This document shows positions 9,275-17,769 of a DNA stretch of 64,000 bases, one piece after another (the first letter of the stretch is position 1; the number at the start of each line of letters is the position of its first letter). The position numbers and the translations under genes are program-made. This DNA is from Wenyingzhuangia heitensis (GTDB taxonomy: Bacteria; Bacteroidota; Bacteroidia; Flavobacteriales; Flavobacteriaceae): contig NZ_JAASQL010000002.1 of assembly GCF_011762155.1 (NCBI RefSeq), positions 310,001 to 374,000 on the forward strand. The letters are read 5' to 3'. Below the pieces are notes generated by a model. That model saw nothing but the letters and a program-made list of their open reading frames with translations. It ran no database searches and was not told the origin of the DNA.

Positions 9275-10456
9275 TTATCCGTTTTCGGTAAAAAGTTCTA
9301 ATGTAGCTTCTGTAGAATCATTTAAGTCTATAGATAAGTTATTTTGTGCTAAATTAGAATCTATAGGTGTTTTGTCAGTAGTGATGAAATTTGAGGAATT
9401 GGCTATTATAGAGCCAAACCCTTGCCATATATAAGCTTCTTTATAAGCCTCTAAACTATTTGTAGGAACGTGCAAGGTGCAAGCATCAAGATTTGTGTTT
9501 CCTGCAAACACGTTTGAGGGAAGTGTTAATGGAGATTGAATACTACAAATTATAGACGTTAGTTTTGGACACCAAGCAAAGGCAGACTCATCAATAGAAA
9601 TTACTGAATTTGGAATAACAATGGTGCTTAAATTAGAACAGCCATCAAAAACAGATTCTTTAATAAATGTAATAGAATTTGGAATGTTAATAGAGGTTAA
9701 ACTTTCACAATCATTAAAAGCAAATTCACCAATAGAGCTTATAGAATCTGGAAGGGTTACAGAAACTAAATTGGAACAATTGGTAAAAGTAGAATCTTCA
9801 ATAGTTGTAATATTATTTCCTATGTTTAGGGTTGTAATATCTCTGTTGTATTGAAAAGCGGTTTCGCTAATTTGGGTAACATTGTAACTTTTTTGTTTGT
9901 ATTCAACAATTTCAGGAATTGTAATAGAACCAAAATAGGTATTACTTCTAATAACTTTTACAGTTGATGGCGATGTTATTTCGTAAGAAATACCAGCTAG
10001 TGTAAAAGGAAAAATATCGGTTATATGGTTAAATTTCGCCCAGGTTTTAGAAGCTTTATATATTGAAATATTTTTTGTAGGAACGATTAACTTACAAGAG
10101 TTTAATGGAACGTTTTCAAAAACATTTTCAGAAATTACTATAGGAGATTTACTATTACAAACAACTTGAGCTAAATTGTAATTATTAGCAAAAGCCTTTT
10201 CTTCAATAACCACAATAGAGTCTGGAATACTCAGATTCATTAAATCGTAATAATTTATAAAAGCAAAAGCACCAATAGCAGTAACATTGTAATTAATGTT
10301 ATTATACAATACTGTTTTGGGAATTGTTATAGAAATAGCATCAAACTTGTTTTTGTGTGAAATTACTTTTACTGTTGAGGCTGAGGTTACTAAATAGGTA
10401 ATTCCTTCAGTATTAAAAACGGTAGCGTTTATTGGTGTATTTGTATTCATAAACAT
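9275..10456 (-). CDS. BspA-like leucine-rich-repeat protein, truncated before its T9SS signal
   Basis: This 393-residue protein contains LRR_5/BspA-type repeats (units such as IPNSITFIKESVFDGCSNL). It is built as two modules, each opening with a GI(T/S)Y..TS.STVKVI segment (near residues 19 and 154). Such proteins are normally secreted surface adhesins. This copy lacks a recognisable signal peptide: the region before the ATG has an in-frame stop nine codons upstream. It also ends at ELFTENG, where an in-frame stop separates it from a T9SS C-terminal signal (9143-9274). It is therefore likely non-secreted or decaying. The start could be either ATG at residue 1 or 3. Confidence 0.75.
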   Translation of the reverse strand: MFMNTNTPINATVFNTEGITYLVTSASTVKVISHKNKFDAISITIPKTVLYNNINYNVTAIGAFAFINYYDLMNLSIPDSIVVIEEKAFANNYNLAQVVCNSKSPIVISENVFENVPLNSCKLIVPTKNISIYKASKTWAKFNHITDIFPFTLAGISYEITSPSTVKVIRSNTYFGSITIPEIVEYKQKSYNVTQISETAFQYNRDITTLNIGNNITTIEDSTFTNCSNLVSVTLPDSISSIGEFAFNDCESLTSINIPNSITFIKESVFDGCSNLSTIVIPNSVISIDESAFAWCPKLTSIICSIQSPLTLPSNVFAGNTNLDACTLHVPTNSLEAYKEAYIWQGFGSIIANSSNFITTDKTPIDSNLAQNNLSIDLNDSTEATLELFTENG

Positions 10457-10724
10457 GAATTTTAATCCGTATTTACTAGTTTTTTATTCAACTCTTTTTA
10501 TTAGAGGTTTGTGTAACTAAGTAAATTGTCTTTGTTGGAATACAAATTTATTGCATAGAAAAAAAAACGACTACCCAATTAAGACAAATCAGTAGCCCAA
10601 TCGGGTAAATGTTAGTTAAAAACCACACATTTTTTTATTTTAAATGTTTTTTATAAACTAGCAAAGCTTTTAAAGGACAAGGTTTTGGTTAAAACTTAAT
10701 TATCTATATTGTTTTTATTTTATC

Positions 10725-11639
10725 CTAATTACAAATTGTATTTAATTCTTGATATTCAGATATTGATACAGTTGAAATTTCCTGATTACTTGAAATTTTA
10801 ATACAGGTTAAATTTGAGTTTCTATCTACCCTTAAATCTATTAATTTTTGATTGTTACTAACATCAAGACTAGTAAGCAAATTATTAGAGCTATAAAGGT
10901 GTGTTAAACTATTGTTATTTTCAATATTTATGTATTGAAGCTTGTTGCCAGAAATTAACAAAGTTTCTAACAGTTTATTAGAGCTAAAGTCTACAGTTGT
11001 GAGCTGATTATGTGTTAATAACACATTTTTAAGATTTAAAGCATCATTGGTGTCAATAGATTTTAATAGGTTATCACTAATAAGTAAATCTTCAATAGAT
11101 TTATTTTTAATACTAATTCCTTCAAAGTTATTGTAGGATACATTTATCTTTTTTAAATGTAATAATTTTGATAAGCCATTAATAGAACTCAGTTCATTTG
11201 ACTGAATATCCAATAAAATTAGGTTTAAGTTGTTGCCAATATTAATATTGGTAAGATGGTTTCCATAAAGTAATAAAGTATCTAATTTAGTGTTAAAACT
11301 TAAGTCAACACTTTTAATTTTCTGTCTAGCCGCAGACAATAATGTTATGTTTACAAATCCTTCAATTCCTGTCAAATCGATTATTTCACCAAAATCGGCA
11401 GAAAGGTTTAAATTTAATTTACTTACTCCTTCAGCATCTGATTTTAATATTTGTTGGTTAATGATACCGTCTGAATCTATACCTTGTTCAATTAATTTTG
11501 TTTCAAAATGAATATCAGGAATCTTTAAGTAAATATCATTTATCGGATTTTGGGTTTCATCGTCATTTGAACATGATACAATGTGAAATAGTGCTAGGAT
11601 AATAATTGTGTAAGCTTTATTACTATAGGTAATTTTCAT
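10725..11639 (-). CDS. Leucine-rich-repeat lipoprotein
   Basis: This 304-residue protein has a lipoprotein signal ending in IVSC (Cys near residue 23), an Asp/Asn linker, then about ten short leucine-rich repeats of the LxLxxNxLxxID type (such as LLISGNKLQYINIENNNSL). LRR lipoproteins usually bind proteins at the cell surface. There is no catalytic domain and no downstream sorting domain. It lies in the accessory region between the truncated LRR gene and the Fic gene. The ligand is unknown. Confidence 0.75.
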   Translation of the reverse strand: MKITYSNKAYTIIILALFHIVSCSNDDETQNPINDIYLKIPDIHFETKLIEQGIDSDGIINQQILKSDAEGVSKLNLNLSADFGEIIDLTGIEGFVNITLLSAARQKIKSVDLSFNTKLDTLLLYGNHLTNINIGNNLNLILLDIQSNELSSINGLSKLLHLKKINVSYNNFEGISIKNKSIEDLLISDNLLKSIDTNDALNLKNVLLTHNQLTTVDFSSNKLLETLLISGNKLQYINIENNNSLTHLYSSNNLLTSLDVSNNQKLIDLRVDRNSNLTCIKISSNQEISTVSISEYQELNTICN

Positions 11640-11720
11640 TTTTTGATAGGAGTCTACAAGACGATATTATAGTTAGAATGTTGCAAAAGAATATCAGGTT
11701 TAACGTTTTTTAGAATTATT

Positions 11721-11780
11721 GCCTAACGTATTTTGCTTGTTATTAAAAACCCCGCTATGTTTTATGAGCAGTTGTTGGCT
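11721..11780 (-). repeat. attC-like inverted repeat after the fic gene
   Basis: On the minus strand a 60-base imperfect palindrome begins with GCCAAC, whose first G is the last base of the fic stop codon, and ends with GTTAGGC, a perfect match to the integron core GTTRRRY. The inner part contains further complementary stretches. Size and position directly after a gene fit an integron attC site. The left core is only partly canonical. Confidence 0.45.
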
Positions 11781-12855
11781 AAAGTACTTTTTGTGTTAAA
11801 ATAGTATATAATTTTTCATTTACATAGTAATTTCCCGTACCCAATTTTTGTTTTGTTAGAATTCCATCTTCCGCAAGTTTATTTAAGTAATTCGCTGCTG
11901 TAATTCTAGATACACCTAAATCTCTTTCAATAAATTCAATTTTTGTATAAGGGTGCTGAAATAAATTATTTAATAAATCTTGACTATAAAACTTATAATT
12001 ATCTCTAATTAAATGTTTATACTCTAACATTAATTTTTGAATGTCTTTTATTAAAATTATGGTTTGTTTAGAAGTTTGCTCAACAGCTTGAATAATATAG
12101 ATTAACCAATTTTCCCAATTATCTGTAATTCTAACTTCTTGTAATAATTCATAATATTTAGCTTTGTTTTCAATGATGAATCTACTTAAATATAAAATAG
12201 GTAAGTCAAGCAAATCTTTCATTACTAAATAAAGTACATTTATAATTCTTCCAGTTCTACCATTACCATCATAAAAAGGGTGTATGCTTTCAAATTGATA
12301 ATGAATAATAGCCATTTTTACAATTGGGTCAAAATCTGATAAGGTATCGTCATTTATAAACTGCTCTAAATTTGACATTAAATCTTTGATTGTATCATAA
12401 TCTTGTGGCGGAGTATATACAGTTTCACCTGTTTTGGCATTTTTCAAAGCAGTTCCTGAAACTTTCCTAAAACCAGCATTGTTTTTTTCTAATTCAGATT
12501 GTATTTCGATAATGTCATTATTTGTTAAAATATTCCTTTTTGAAATTAATGAATATCCAATTTTTAATGCAGAAATATAATTTTGAACTTCTTTAGCATC
12601 TAATGATTTTAGTCCGTCTAAATTTAATTCGGCTTTGTAAAGGTCATCGTGAGTTGTAATGATATTTTCAATTTCAGAACTGTCCTTTGCTTCTTGTAAC
12701 CCTAAAGTATTTATTAGGATATTTTCATTAGGAATACTAGACACCAAACCTTTTAATTCGGCTAAAGCTCTATGTGCTTCATTCAGTTTTTTAAGAACAT
12801 TTTTAGTTTCAATGTCTTTTTTTAAAGGAAGTTTTTCAAGTTTGAAATCATTCAT
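11779..12855 (-). CDS. Fic-domain protein with N-terminal inhibitory motif and C-terminal winged helix
   Basis: This 358-residue protein contains the Fic catalytic motif HPFYDGNGRTGR (residues 192-203), complete with His192 and the anion-binding Gly/Asn residues. Fic enzymes usually transfer AMP from ATP onto protein hydroxyl groups. An SSEIEN segment (59-64) fits the (S/T)xxxE(G/N) inhibitory helix, placing it in the class with a built-in N-terminal brake. The last about 75 residues form a winged helix-turn-helix (IERDLGVSRITAANYLNKL). Targets are unknown. It lies between two attC-like repeats, so it may have arrived as a mobile cassette. Confidence 0.88.
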   Translation of the reverse strand: MNDFKLEKLPLKKDIETKNVLKKLNEAHRALAELKGLVSSIPNENILINTLGLQEAKDSSEIENIITTHDDLYKAELNLDGLKSLDAKEVQNYISALKIGYSLISKRNILTNNDIIEIQSELEKNNAGFRKVSGTALKNAKTGETVYTPPQDYDTIKDLMSNLEQFINDDTLSDFDPIVKMAIIHYQFESIHPFYDGNGRTGRIINVLYLVMKDLLDLPILYLSRFIIENKAKYYELLQEVRITDNWENWLIYIIQAVEQTSKQTIILIKDIQKLMLEYKHLIRDNYKFYSQDLLNNLFQHPYTKIEFIERDLGVSRITAANYLNKLAEDGILTKQKLGTGNYYVNEKLYTILTQKVL

Positions 12856-12993
12856 ATGATAAGAAATTCTATTTTTCTTTACAAAGATAGTTTGTAATGA
12901 TAAGAAAATCCATTTTTCTATACATAATAATTTAGAATAATAAGTTTATTGACTTTTTGATACATTAAAATTCTAGCGTACTGAGGTATTTTT

Positions 12994-13185
12994 GCCAACG
13001 TTTAGTATATGGAAAGTAGGGCAGTTGATAAGCACTATATTTCGGGTTTAACACTTAGCTAAATATAAATATTTTGTTTTTAATTTTCGTTTAAATACCA
13101 AATTTTATATTTAGCGGACTTTGTAAATAAACACAGAACTTTGGAGTTAGAACAAAAGCCCTATTTTTTATATACATTGTTGGGC
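12994..13185 (-). repeat. 192-bp palindromic element with attC-like ends, after the KAP NTPase gene
   Basis: The element runs from GCCAAC (12994) to GTTGGGC (13185). Its outer arms pair over about 28 bases (GTTTAGTATATGGAAAGTAGGGC against GCCCTATTTTTTATATACAT) and its centre is a second palindrome around GCTAAATATAAA / TTTATATTTAGC. On the minus strand its first core, GCCCAAC, starts 4 bases after the KAP NTPase stop and matches RYYYAAC exactly. I recognise it as similar to intergenic repeats common in Flavobacteriia. Its identity as an attC site is inference. Confidence 0.55.
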
Positions 13186-13189
13186 ACAG

Positions 13190-15001
13190 TTATTTTAATT
13201 TATCACATATAATTTTCAATGTTTCAATTAAACTGTCTACAAGGAATTTTTGAGGTTGTTTTTCGATTTTCTTTATTTTCTTTTCAAGAATGTTTTTTAA
13301 TTGACTTAGGAATATAATATCTGCAGATAGAAAATCTTTAATATTTCCTGCATTATATCTTCCATTCATAAGTTCCTCAAAATTAAAAAGCTGTTTATTA
13401 TCAGTCTTTAATAGAGCTATCGATAATTTTTTTGAATCAATATTTTTAAAAATCTCATTTGAAAAATTATTCTTTTTAAAAAATAAATTTAGTTCTTCTG
13501 TATTGTTATTATTTAATAGTAGAATTAATTCATTTGCTTCTATTATATTGAACTCACTTTTTATTTCATCGTGTATTTCTTTTATTTTACGTTTAAACTT
13601 ATTAATTCTCTCATCTTCATCTGCAAAGTGCATTAAATTTCTAATAGTATTTTCTTCTATGTTTTTTTTGTTTTTAGCAATTTCTAATCCAGTGTTAAGT
13701 AGTTCTGAAACTTTATCTACAGTTATTTCTAAAAGGTTGTTTTCAGAGAAGAAATAGAAAAATTTTGTAATTGCTACATACTGATAAATTGTATATTTTC
13801 CTTCTGTAGCAAATTTTAATACACTTGAAGATAATTCAAGAAATTCGTCATTAGATAATTCCCTAAACTTATAATTTAGTAGTTTATTGAAAGAGTTTTC
13901 TTCAATACTTATAATTTCTGGATAACGATTAGATATTTCTTCTTTTAATTGTACTTTATCTAAATATCCCGTCAATATAAAAGTGAAAATTGATGGATAA
14001 AAATAGTATTCATTAATTCTATCAATTAAATAAGTATCATATAAAATTTCAGCATATGATTTTGAATTGTCTTTATTCTCATTATTCTTTTTCTTAATTT
14101 CAAATAGATGAGGGAAATTTTTATCTATTTTTTCAAGACCTTTAGAATCACTATATTCATTAGATTTTAATTTCCCAAGTTTAAATTCAGTAGTAATTAT
14201 TGCTGAAAAAATTAATATTTCTCTAATAAATTGGTCGTTTATATCTTTGATATATGGAAATAAATATTGAATCTCTTTAATATAAAAAGATACTATTCTT
14301 AGATTAGATATATTCCACTCTTTAAAAACATCAATGATTATTTTTTTGTATTTAATTAAGAAATTATGGAAATCTGAATTTTTAGTTTTTTCAAATTCTA
14401 TGAATGTTGAAATTGATAGTTCAATATTTAACTCAAAGTTTAAAGTTCTTCCAATAACTTTTTCTTTTATATTACTATATCCTTCTTGAGATTTATTAAT
14501 GTTTTTTTCATCAGCAAATATTATGGTTTTGAGATATTTGTGTTCAGTGTAATTATTAATAAAGCCTAAAATTTCTTGAATAGGTATTTGGCATCTTTCT
14601 AAGTCATCAAAGCAAATGACATATTTACTAAAATCAAAAAAATCTAAAAAACCAATTCCTTTGAATAAATCAGTGAAATTTGACTTTGTGAAAAATTTTG
14701 CTAAAATATTGGCTGAATTTCCAAATATTTTAAGTCCATTATTAAGTTTCTTATTTTCTTTTTTTTCTATAAAAGGAATAATTTTTTGAAATAATTTTTT
14801 CTCTATTTCTTGTATTTCAGCTATACCGTTTAAAGAGATATAGATAGTTTTATATTTTTTATTTTCAGCTACTTTGGATAATTCATTTTTCCAAAAAAAT
14901 GTTTTACCACTTCCCCAATTACCGTTAATTAAAATCGCGTATTGAGTATTCTGTTCTTCAAAATAATTTTTTATAATTACCTTGATGTTTTCAGTATTCA
15001 T
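13190..15001 (-). CDS. KAP-type P-loop NTPase
   Basis: The longest frame starts at 15136, but the likely start is the ATG at 15001. The upstream extension crosses the attC-like repeat and has no recognisable domain. The 603-residue protein has Walker A GNWGSGKT (residues 27-34) and Walker B ICFDDLERC (about 133-141), followed by a long helical, Lys/Glu-rich region. This order matches KAP P-loop NTPases, several of which occur in phage-defence contexts. No transmembrane pair typical of some KAP proteins is evident. The partner and effect are unknown. AT-rich codon use and cassette-like flanks suggest horizontal acquisition. Confidence 0.7.
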   Translation of the reverse strand: MNTENIKVIIKNYFEEQNTQYAILINGNWGSGKTFFWKNELSKVAENKKYKTIYISLNGIAEIQEIEKKLFQKIIPFIEKKENKKLNNGLKIFGNSANILAKFFTKSNFTDLFKGIGFLDFFDFSKYVICFDDLERCQIPIQEILGFINNYTEHKYLKTIIFADEKNINKSQEGYSNIKEKVIGRTLNFELNIELSISTFIEFEKTKNSDFHNFLIKYKKIIIDVFKEWNISNLRIVSFYIKEIQYLFPYIKDINDQFIREILIFSAIITTEFKLGKLKSNEYSDSKGLEKIDKNFPHLFEIKKKNNENKDNSKSYAEILYDTYLIDRINEYYFYPSIFTFILTGYLDKVQLKEEISNRYPEIISIEENSFNKLLNYKFRELSNDEFLELSSSVLKFATEGKYTIYQYVAITKFFYFFSENNLLEITVDKVSELLNTGLEIAKNKKNIEENTIRNLMHFADEDERINKFKRKIKEIHDEIKSEFNIIEANELILLLNNNNTEELNLFFKKNNFSNEIFKNIDSKKLSIALLKTDNKQLFNFEELMNGRYNAGNIKDFLSADIIFLSQLKNILEKKIKKIEKQPQKFLVDSLIETLKIICDKLK

Positions 15002-15020
15002 AGATTTTTTTTGTAATTGT

Positions 15021-15080
15021 GCCCAACACCTGATAACGCTACCAAAAGTATGTATATTTTTAAATATAGCGTAGATGTTG
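15021..15080 (-). repeat. attC-like inverted repeat upstream of the KAP NTPase gene
   Basis: On the minus strand an imperfect palindrome (CAACATCTACGCTA paired with TAGCGTTATCAGGTGTTG) ends in GTTGGGC, a perfect GTTRRRY core, 19 bases before the KAP NTPase ATG. Three extra bases in one arm resemble the extrahelical bases of attC sites. The distal core is degenerate. Confidence 0.4.
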
Positions 15081-15226
15081 TTTTTAGGTAAAGCTAAGTA
15101 TAAATAGTAATTAGTTAAAAGTTTACTTTTCCACAAACCTTAAAAGTTTTTAACAAATGTTATTTTACTGTCACTTCGAGTTCATTACGGAATGTAATGG
15201 AGTAATGAGTATCGAGAAGTATTTTA

Positions 15227-15398
15227 TACAAGTAAGTCCTGTTCTCGATACTTTTTTTACTTCCGTTTTACTATAGCAAAAGAAACTCGAACTGAAAGAA
15301 TGTGTTTTGAATTAAGCATGTTATTACAAGTAAGTCCTGTTCTCGATACTTTTTTTACTTCCGTTTTACTACAGTAAAAGAAACTCGAACTGACAGAA
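15227..15398. repeat. Two copies of a 74-base intergenic repeat, period 98
   Basis: Bases 15227-15300 and 15325-15398 are nearly identical, each opening TACAAGTAAGTCCTGTTCTC and closing with AAACTCGAACTGA. Each holds an inner GTTTTACTATAG-type palindrome. A related fragment (ACTTCGAGTT...TATCGAGAAGT) precedes them at about 15174-15220. The TTCGAG / CTCGAA ends are a frequent intergenic repeat type in flavobacteria. There is no gene in 15137-15438 beyond these repeats. Confidence 0.75.
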
Positions 15399-15438
15399 AG
15401 TTTATAACTACTTGAGTTGATAATAAGTTTTAAAACAC

Positions 15439-15474
15439 AAAAAAGCGACTTAGAAAAAATCTAAATCGCTTTTT
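15439..15474 (-). terminator. Terminator of the DJ-1/PfpI gene
   Basis: AAAAAGCGACTTAGA pairs with TCTAAATCGCTTTTT (one G-T type mismatch) about 25 bases after the stop at 15499, and ends in a T run on the minus strand. Confidence 0.75.
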
Positions 15475-15498
15475 ACAAAAGGTTTTAAACAGTTGCGA

Positions 15499-16296
15499 TT
15501 ACTTTAATCTTTTTAAAAGAATTTCGGCAACCAATTCAGACGATGCAGGGTTTTGTCCTGTAATTAGCAATCCATCTTCTACTGCATAAGATGCCCAATC
15601 TTCTTTTTTAGAGTAAATACCTCCGTTATCTTTTAGCATATCTTCTACCAAAAACGGAACAATGTTGGTTAATTGCACGGCTTCTTCTTCACCATTTGTA
15701 AATCCGGTTACTTTTTTCCCGCTTACTAGCGGAGCACCTTCCTGGTTTTTGGTGTGTTTAAAAATGGCCGGTGCATGGCATACCGCTGCTACAGGTTTGT
15801 TGTTTTTATAAAAATCTTCTATCAGAGTAATAGAGTTGTTGTCCTCTGCCAAATCCCATAAAGGACCATGACCTCCTGGATAAAATACGGCATCATAATC
15901 GTTGTGATTAATGTCTACTAGTTTTAATGTTTTAGATAAAATTTCTTGTGTTTCTTTATCTTTATTAAAACGAACCGTTGCTGGGGTTTGAAAATCGGCT
16001 TCATTACTTTTAGGGTCAATAGGTGGCTGACCTCCTTTAGGTGAAGCTACAGTAATTGCAATTCCATGATCTTTTAATAAATAATAAGGAGCTGCAAATT
16101 CTTCTATCCAAAAACCTGTTTTATGTCCTGTGTTTCCTAAATCTTCGTGACTTGTTAATACAAATAATACTTTTTTCATTTGAATGTTGTTTTTAATGTT
16201 GGTACTTACTTTTTTGGCAGTTTTATGCTCTTTTGTGCTGTTGTTACAAGAAGAAAATAAAGCGATTGCCATTGCTAATAATGCTATTTTTTTCAT
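15499..16296 (-). CDS. DJ-1/PfpI-family (type 1 glutamine amidotransferase-like) lipoprotein
   Basis: This 265-residue protein has a lipoprotein signal with Cys17 (FSSC), a short linker, then from Met40 a complete DJ-1/PfpI fold. The nucleophile elbow is AAVCHAPA (Cys near residue 173) and an upstream WIEE holds the conserved acidic residue. Relatives include Hsp31-like glyoxalase III and protein chaperone/deglycase-type enzymes. Membrane anchoring of this domain is less usual. An internal start at Met40 would give a cytoplasmic form, but the signal is convincing. A Crp-like regulator gene lies 75 bases upstream on the same strand and may control it. Confidence 0.82.
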   Translation of the reverse strand: MKKIALLAMAIALFSSCNNSTKEHKTAKKVSTNIKNNIQMKKVLFVLTSHEDLGNTGHKTGFWIEEFAAPYYLLKDHGIAITVASPKGGQPPIDPKSNEADFQTPATVRFNKDKETQEILSKTLKLVDINHNDYDAVFYPGGHGPLWDLAEDNNSITLIEDFYKNNKPVAAVCHAPAIFKHTKNQEGAPLVSGKKVTGFTNGEEEAVQLTNIVPFLVEDMLKDNGGIYSKKEDWASYAVEDGLLITGQNPASSELVAEILLKRLK

Positions 16297-16371
16297 TTAA
16301 AAAATAATTTGTTTTGTAAGTACAAGATTAGGATGTATTAAAATTTAAAAAATTGACCTATGGTAATAAAA

Positions 16372-16956
16372 TTAGTCTTGTGTTAATTCTTTTCTAATTC
16401 TACTTAAACTCTCTGTAGTAATTCCTAAGTAAGATGCAATGTGATAGTTTTTTACATTTTGTTCTATATTTGGATATGTAGTTCTAAAAGAAACATATCT
16501 TTCTTTAGCAGATGCTGCTAAGTTTGACAAAATCCTTTTTTGAAAACTAGCAAAAGCCTTTTCCATTTTTTTTCTAAAAAAAGTTTCTAATTGAGTAGTT
16601 TCAGTAAATAGTATCTCCATATCTTTTTTAGATATTCTATACAGTTCTGCATCTTGAAGAACTTCAATGTGCATAATAGCTTTTTCGGTGCTAAAAAAAG
16701 CAGTATAATCACTAATCCACCAATCATTAATAGCAAATTGCAAAGTATGTTCTTTGCCATATTTGTCTATGTAATAGGTTCTTATGCACCCCTTATAAAC
16801 ATAATATTGATAGAGTACCGTTTCATCAGCCCTTAACAAAGTATCTCCTTTTTTTAGATTTATGGTTTCAAGTTTACTTTCTATTAGGTCTATTTCATTG
16901 TTAGGAAAAGAGATTCCTTTAAATATTTCTGATAATATTGAATTATTTTGATCCAT
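16372..16956 (-). CDS. Crp/Fnr-family transcriptional regulator
   Basis: This 194-residue protein has an N-terminal cyclic-nucleotide-binding-like beta barrel (about residues 20-115), a dimerisation helix, and a C-terminal recognition segment SYLGITTESLSRIRKEL. The effector pocket does not preserve a clear cAMP signature, as is common for Bacteroidota members annotated only as Crp/Fnr. It has no FNR-type cysteine cluster. It probably controls the DJ-1 gene just downstream. Confidence 0.85.
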   Translation of the reverse strand: MDQNNSILSEIFKGISFPNNEIDLIESKLETINLKKGDTLLRADETVLYQYYVYKGCIRTYYIDKYGKEHTLQFAINDWWISDYTAFFSTEKAIMHIEVLQDAELYRISKKDMEILFTETTQLETFFRKKMEKAFASFQKRILSNLAASAKERYVSFRTTYPNIEQNVKNYHIASYLGITTESLSRIRKELTQD

Positions 16957-17112
16957 TTATTTTAATGTAATAGTGTGGGTAAATACAAAGACGTGTTTGT
17001 TAAAAAATATAATTCATAACCAATTGATATTGAGTTGTAAAAAGCATAATAAAATAGTTCTTTTTGTTTTTTAAAGACTATATTAAATTAGAGGGTATAT
17101 ATCAATCCAATT

Positions 17113-17769
17113 TTATTTTTTCTTTTTGTAATACTCTTCTATAACCGTTTTTCTACCCATTGTTTTGGTGATGATATCTTTGTCTAAATCCCACCCTCTG
17201 GCAGGTGAATATTCACGTCCATAATAAATAATTTGCAAATGTAATTTGTTCCAGGTATGTTCTGGAAACAAACGTTTGGCATCTTTTTCTGTCTGTTCTA
17301 CATTTTTACCATTGGTCAACCCCCAACGATACATAAGTCTATGAATGTGTGTGTCTACCGCAAAAGCAGGAATGTTAAAAGCTTGACTCATTACCACACT
17401 TGCTGTTTTGTGTCCTACTGCTGGCAATGCCTCCAAATCTTTAAAATTAGCAGGAACTTCTCCGTTGTGTTTGTCTATTAATATATGAGATAAACCGTGA
17501 ATTCCTTTAGATTTCATAGGAGATAATCCTACAGGTTTAATAATTTCTCTAATTTCATCAACTGTTAATTTTATCATATCATATGGATTGTCTGCTTTTG
17601 CAAACAACTTAGGTGTATAAATATTAACACGTTCATCGGTGCTTTGTGCAGACATTAACACAGCAATTAAAAGGGTGTATGGATCTTTATGATTTAATGG
17701 GATTGGAGTCTCTGGATATAGCTTTTCTAAAGTATCTAATACAAATTGTACTTTTTCTTGTTTGTTCAT
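17113..17769 (-). CDS. nth: Endonuclease III-like DNA glycosylase lacking the iron-sulfur cluster
   Basis: This 218-residue base-excision enzyme removes oxidised pyrimidines and nicks the strand. The helix-hairpin-helix LPAVGHKTA (115-123) with catalytic Lys121, and Asp139 in FAVDTHIHR, are both present. The C-terminal loop that normally carries the C-x6-C-x2-C-x5-C ligands of a 4Fe-4S cluster is replaced by YSPARGWDLDKD, and the protein contains no cysteine at all. It starts directly at the end of the large haloperoxidase-fusion gene (stop at 17770), so the two are probably co-transcribed. Confidence 0.92.
   Translation of the reverse strand: MNKQEKVQFVLDTLEKLYPETPIPLNHKDPYTLLIAVLMSAQSTDERVNIYTPKLFAKADNPYDMIKLTVDEIREIIKPVGLSPMKSKGIHGLSHILIDKHNGEVPANFKDLEALPAVGHKTASVVMSQAFNIPAFAVDTHIHRLMYRWGLTNGKNVEQTEKDAKRLFPEHTWNKLHLQIIYYGREYSPARGWDLDKDIITKTMGRKTVIEEYYKKKK

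Noticed and set aside
10561-10625. Possible attC-like motif (TACCC ... GGGTA)
   Set aside because: Only short GC-rich words repeat (CTACCCAAT, GTAGCCCAAT). There is no stem of useful length and no core match, so the 10457-10724 gap is left as plain intergenic sequence.
15002-15136. N-terminal extension of the KAP NTPase
   Set aside because: The 45 extra residues run through the inverted repeat at 15021-15080 and lack any domain. The ATG at 15001 fits the NTPase start better.
15227-15398. CRISPR array
   Set aside because: There are only two copies, the unit is 74 bases with internal palindromes, and there is one 24-base gap and no cas genes. It is an intergenic repeat.
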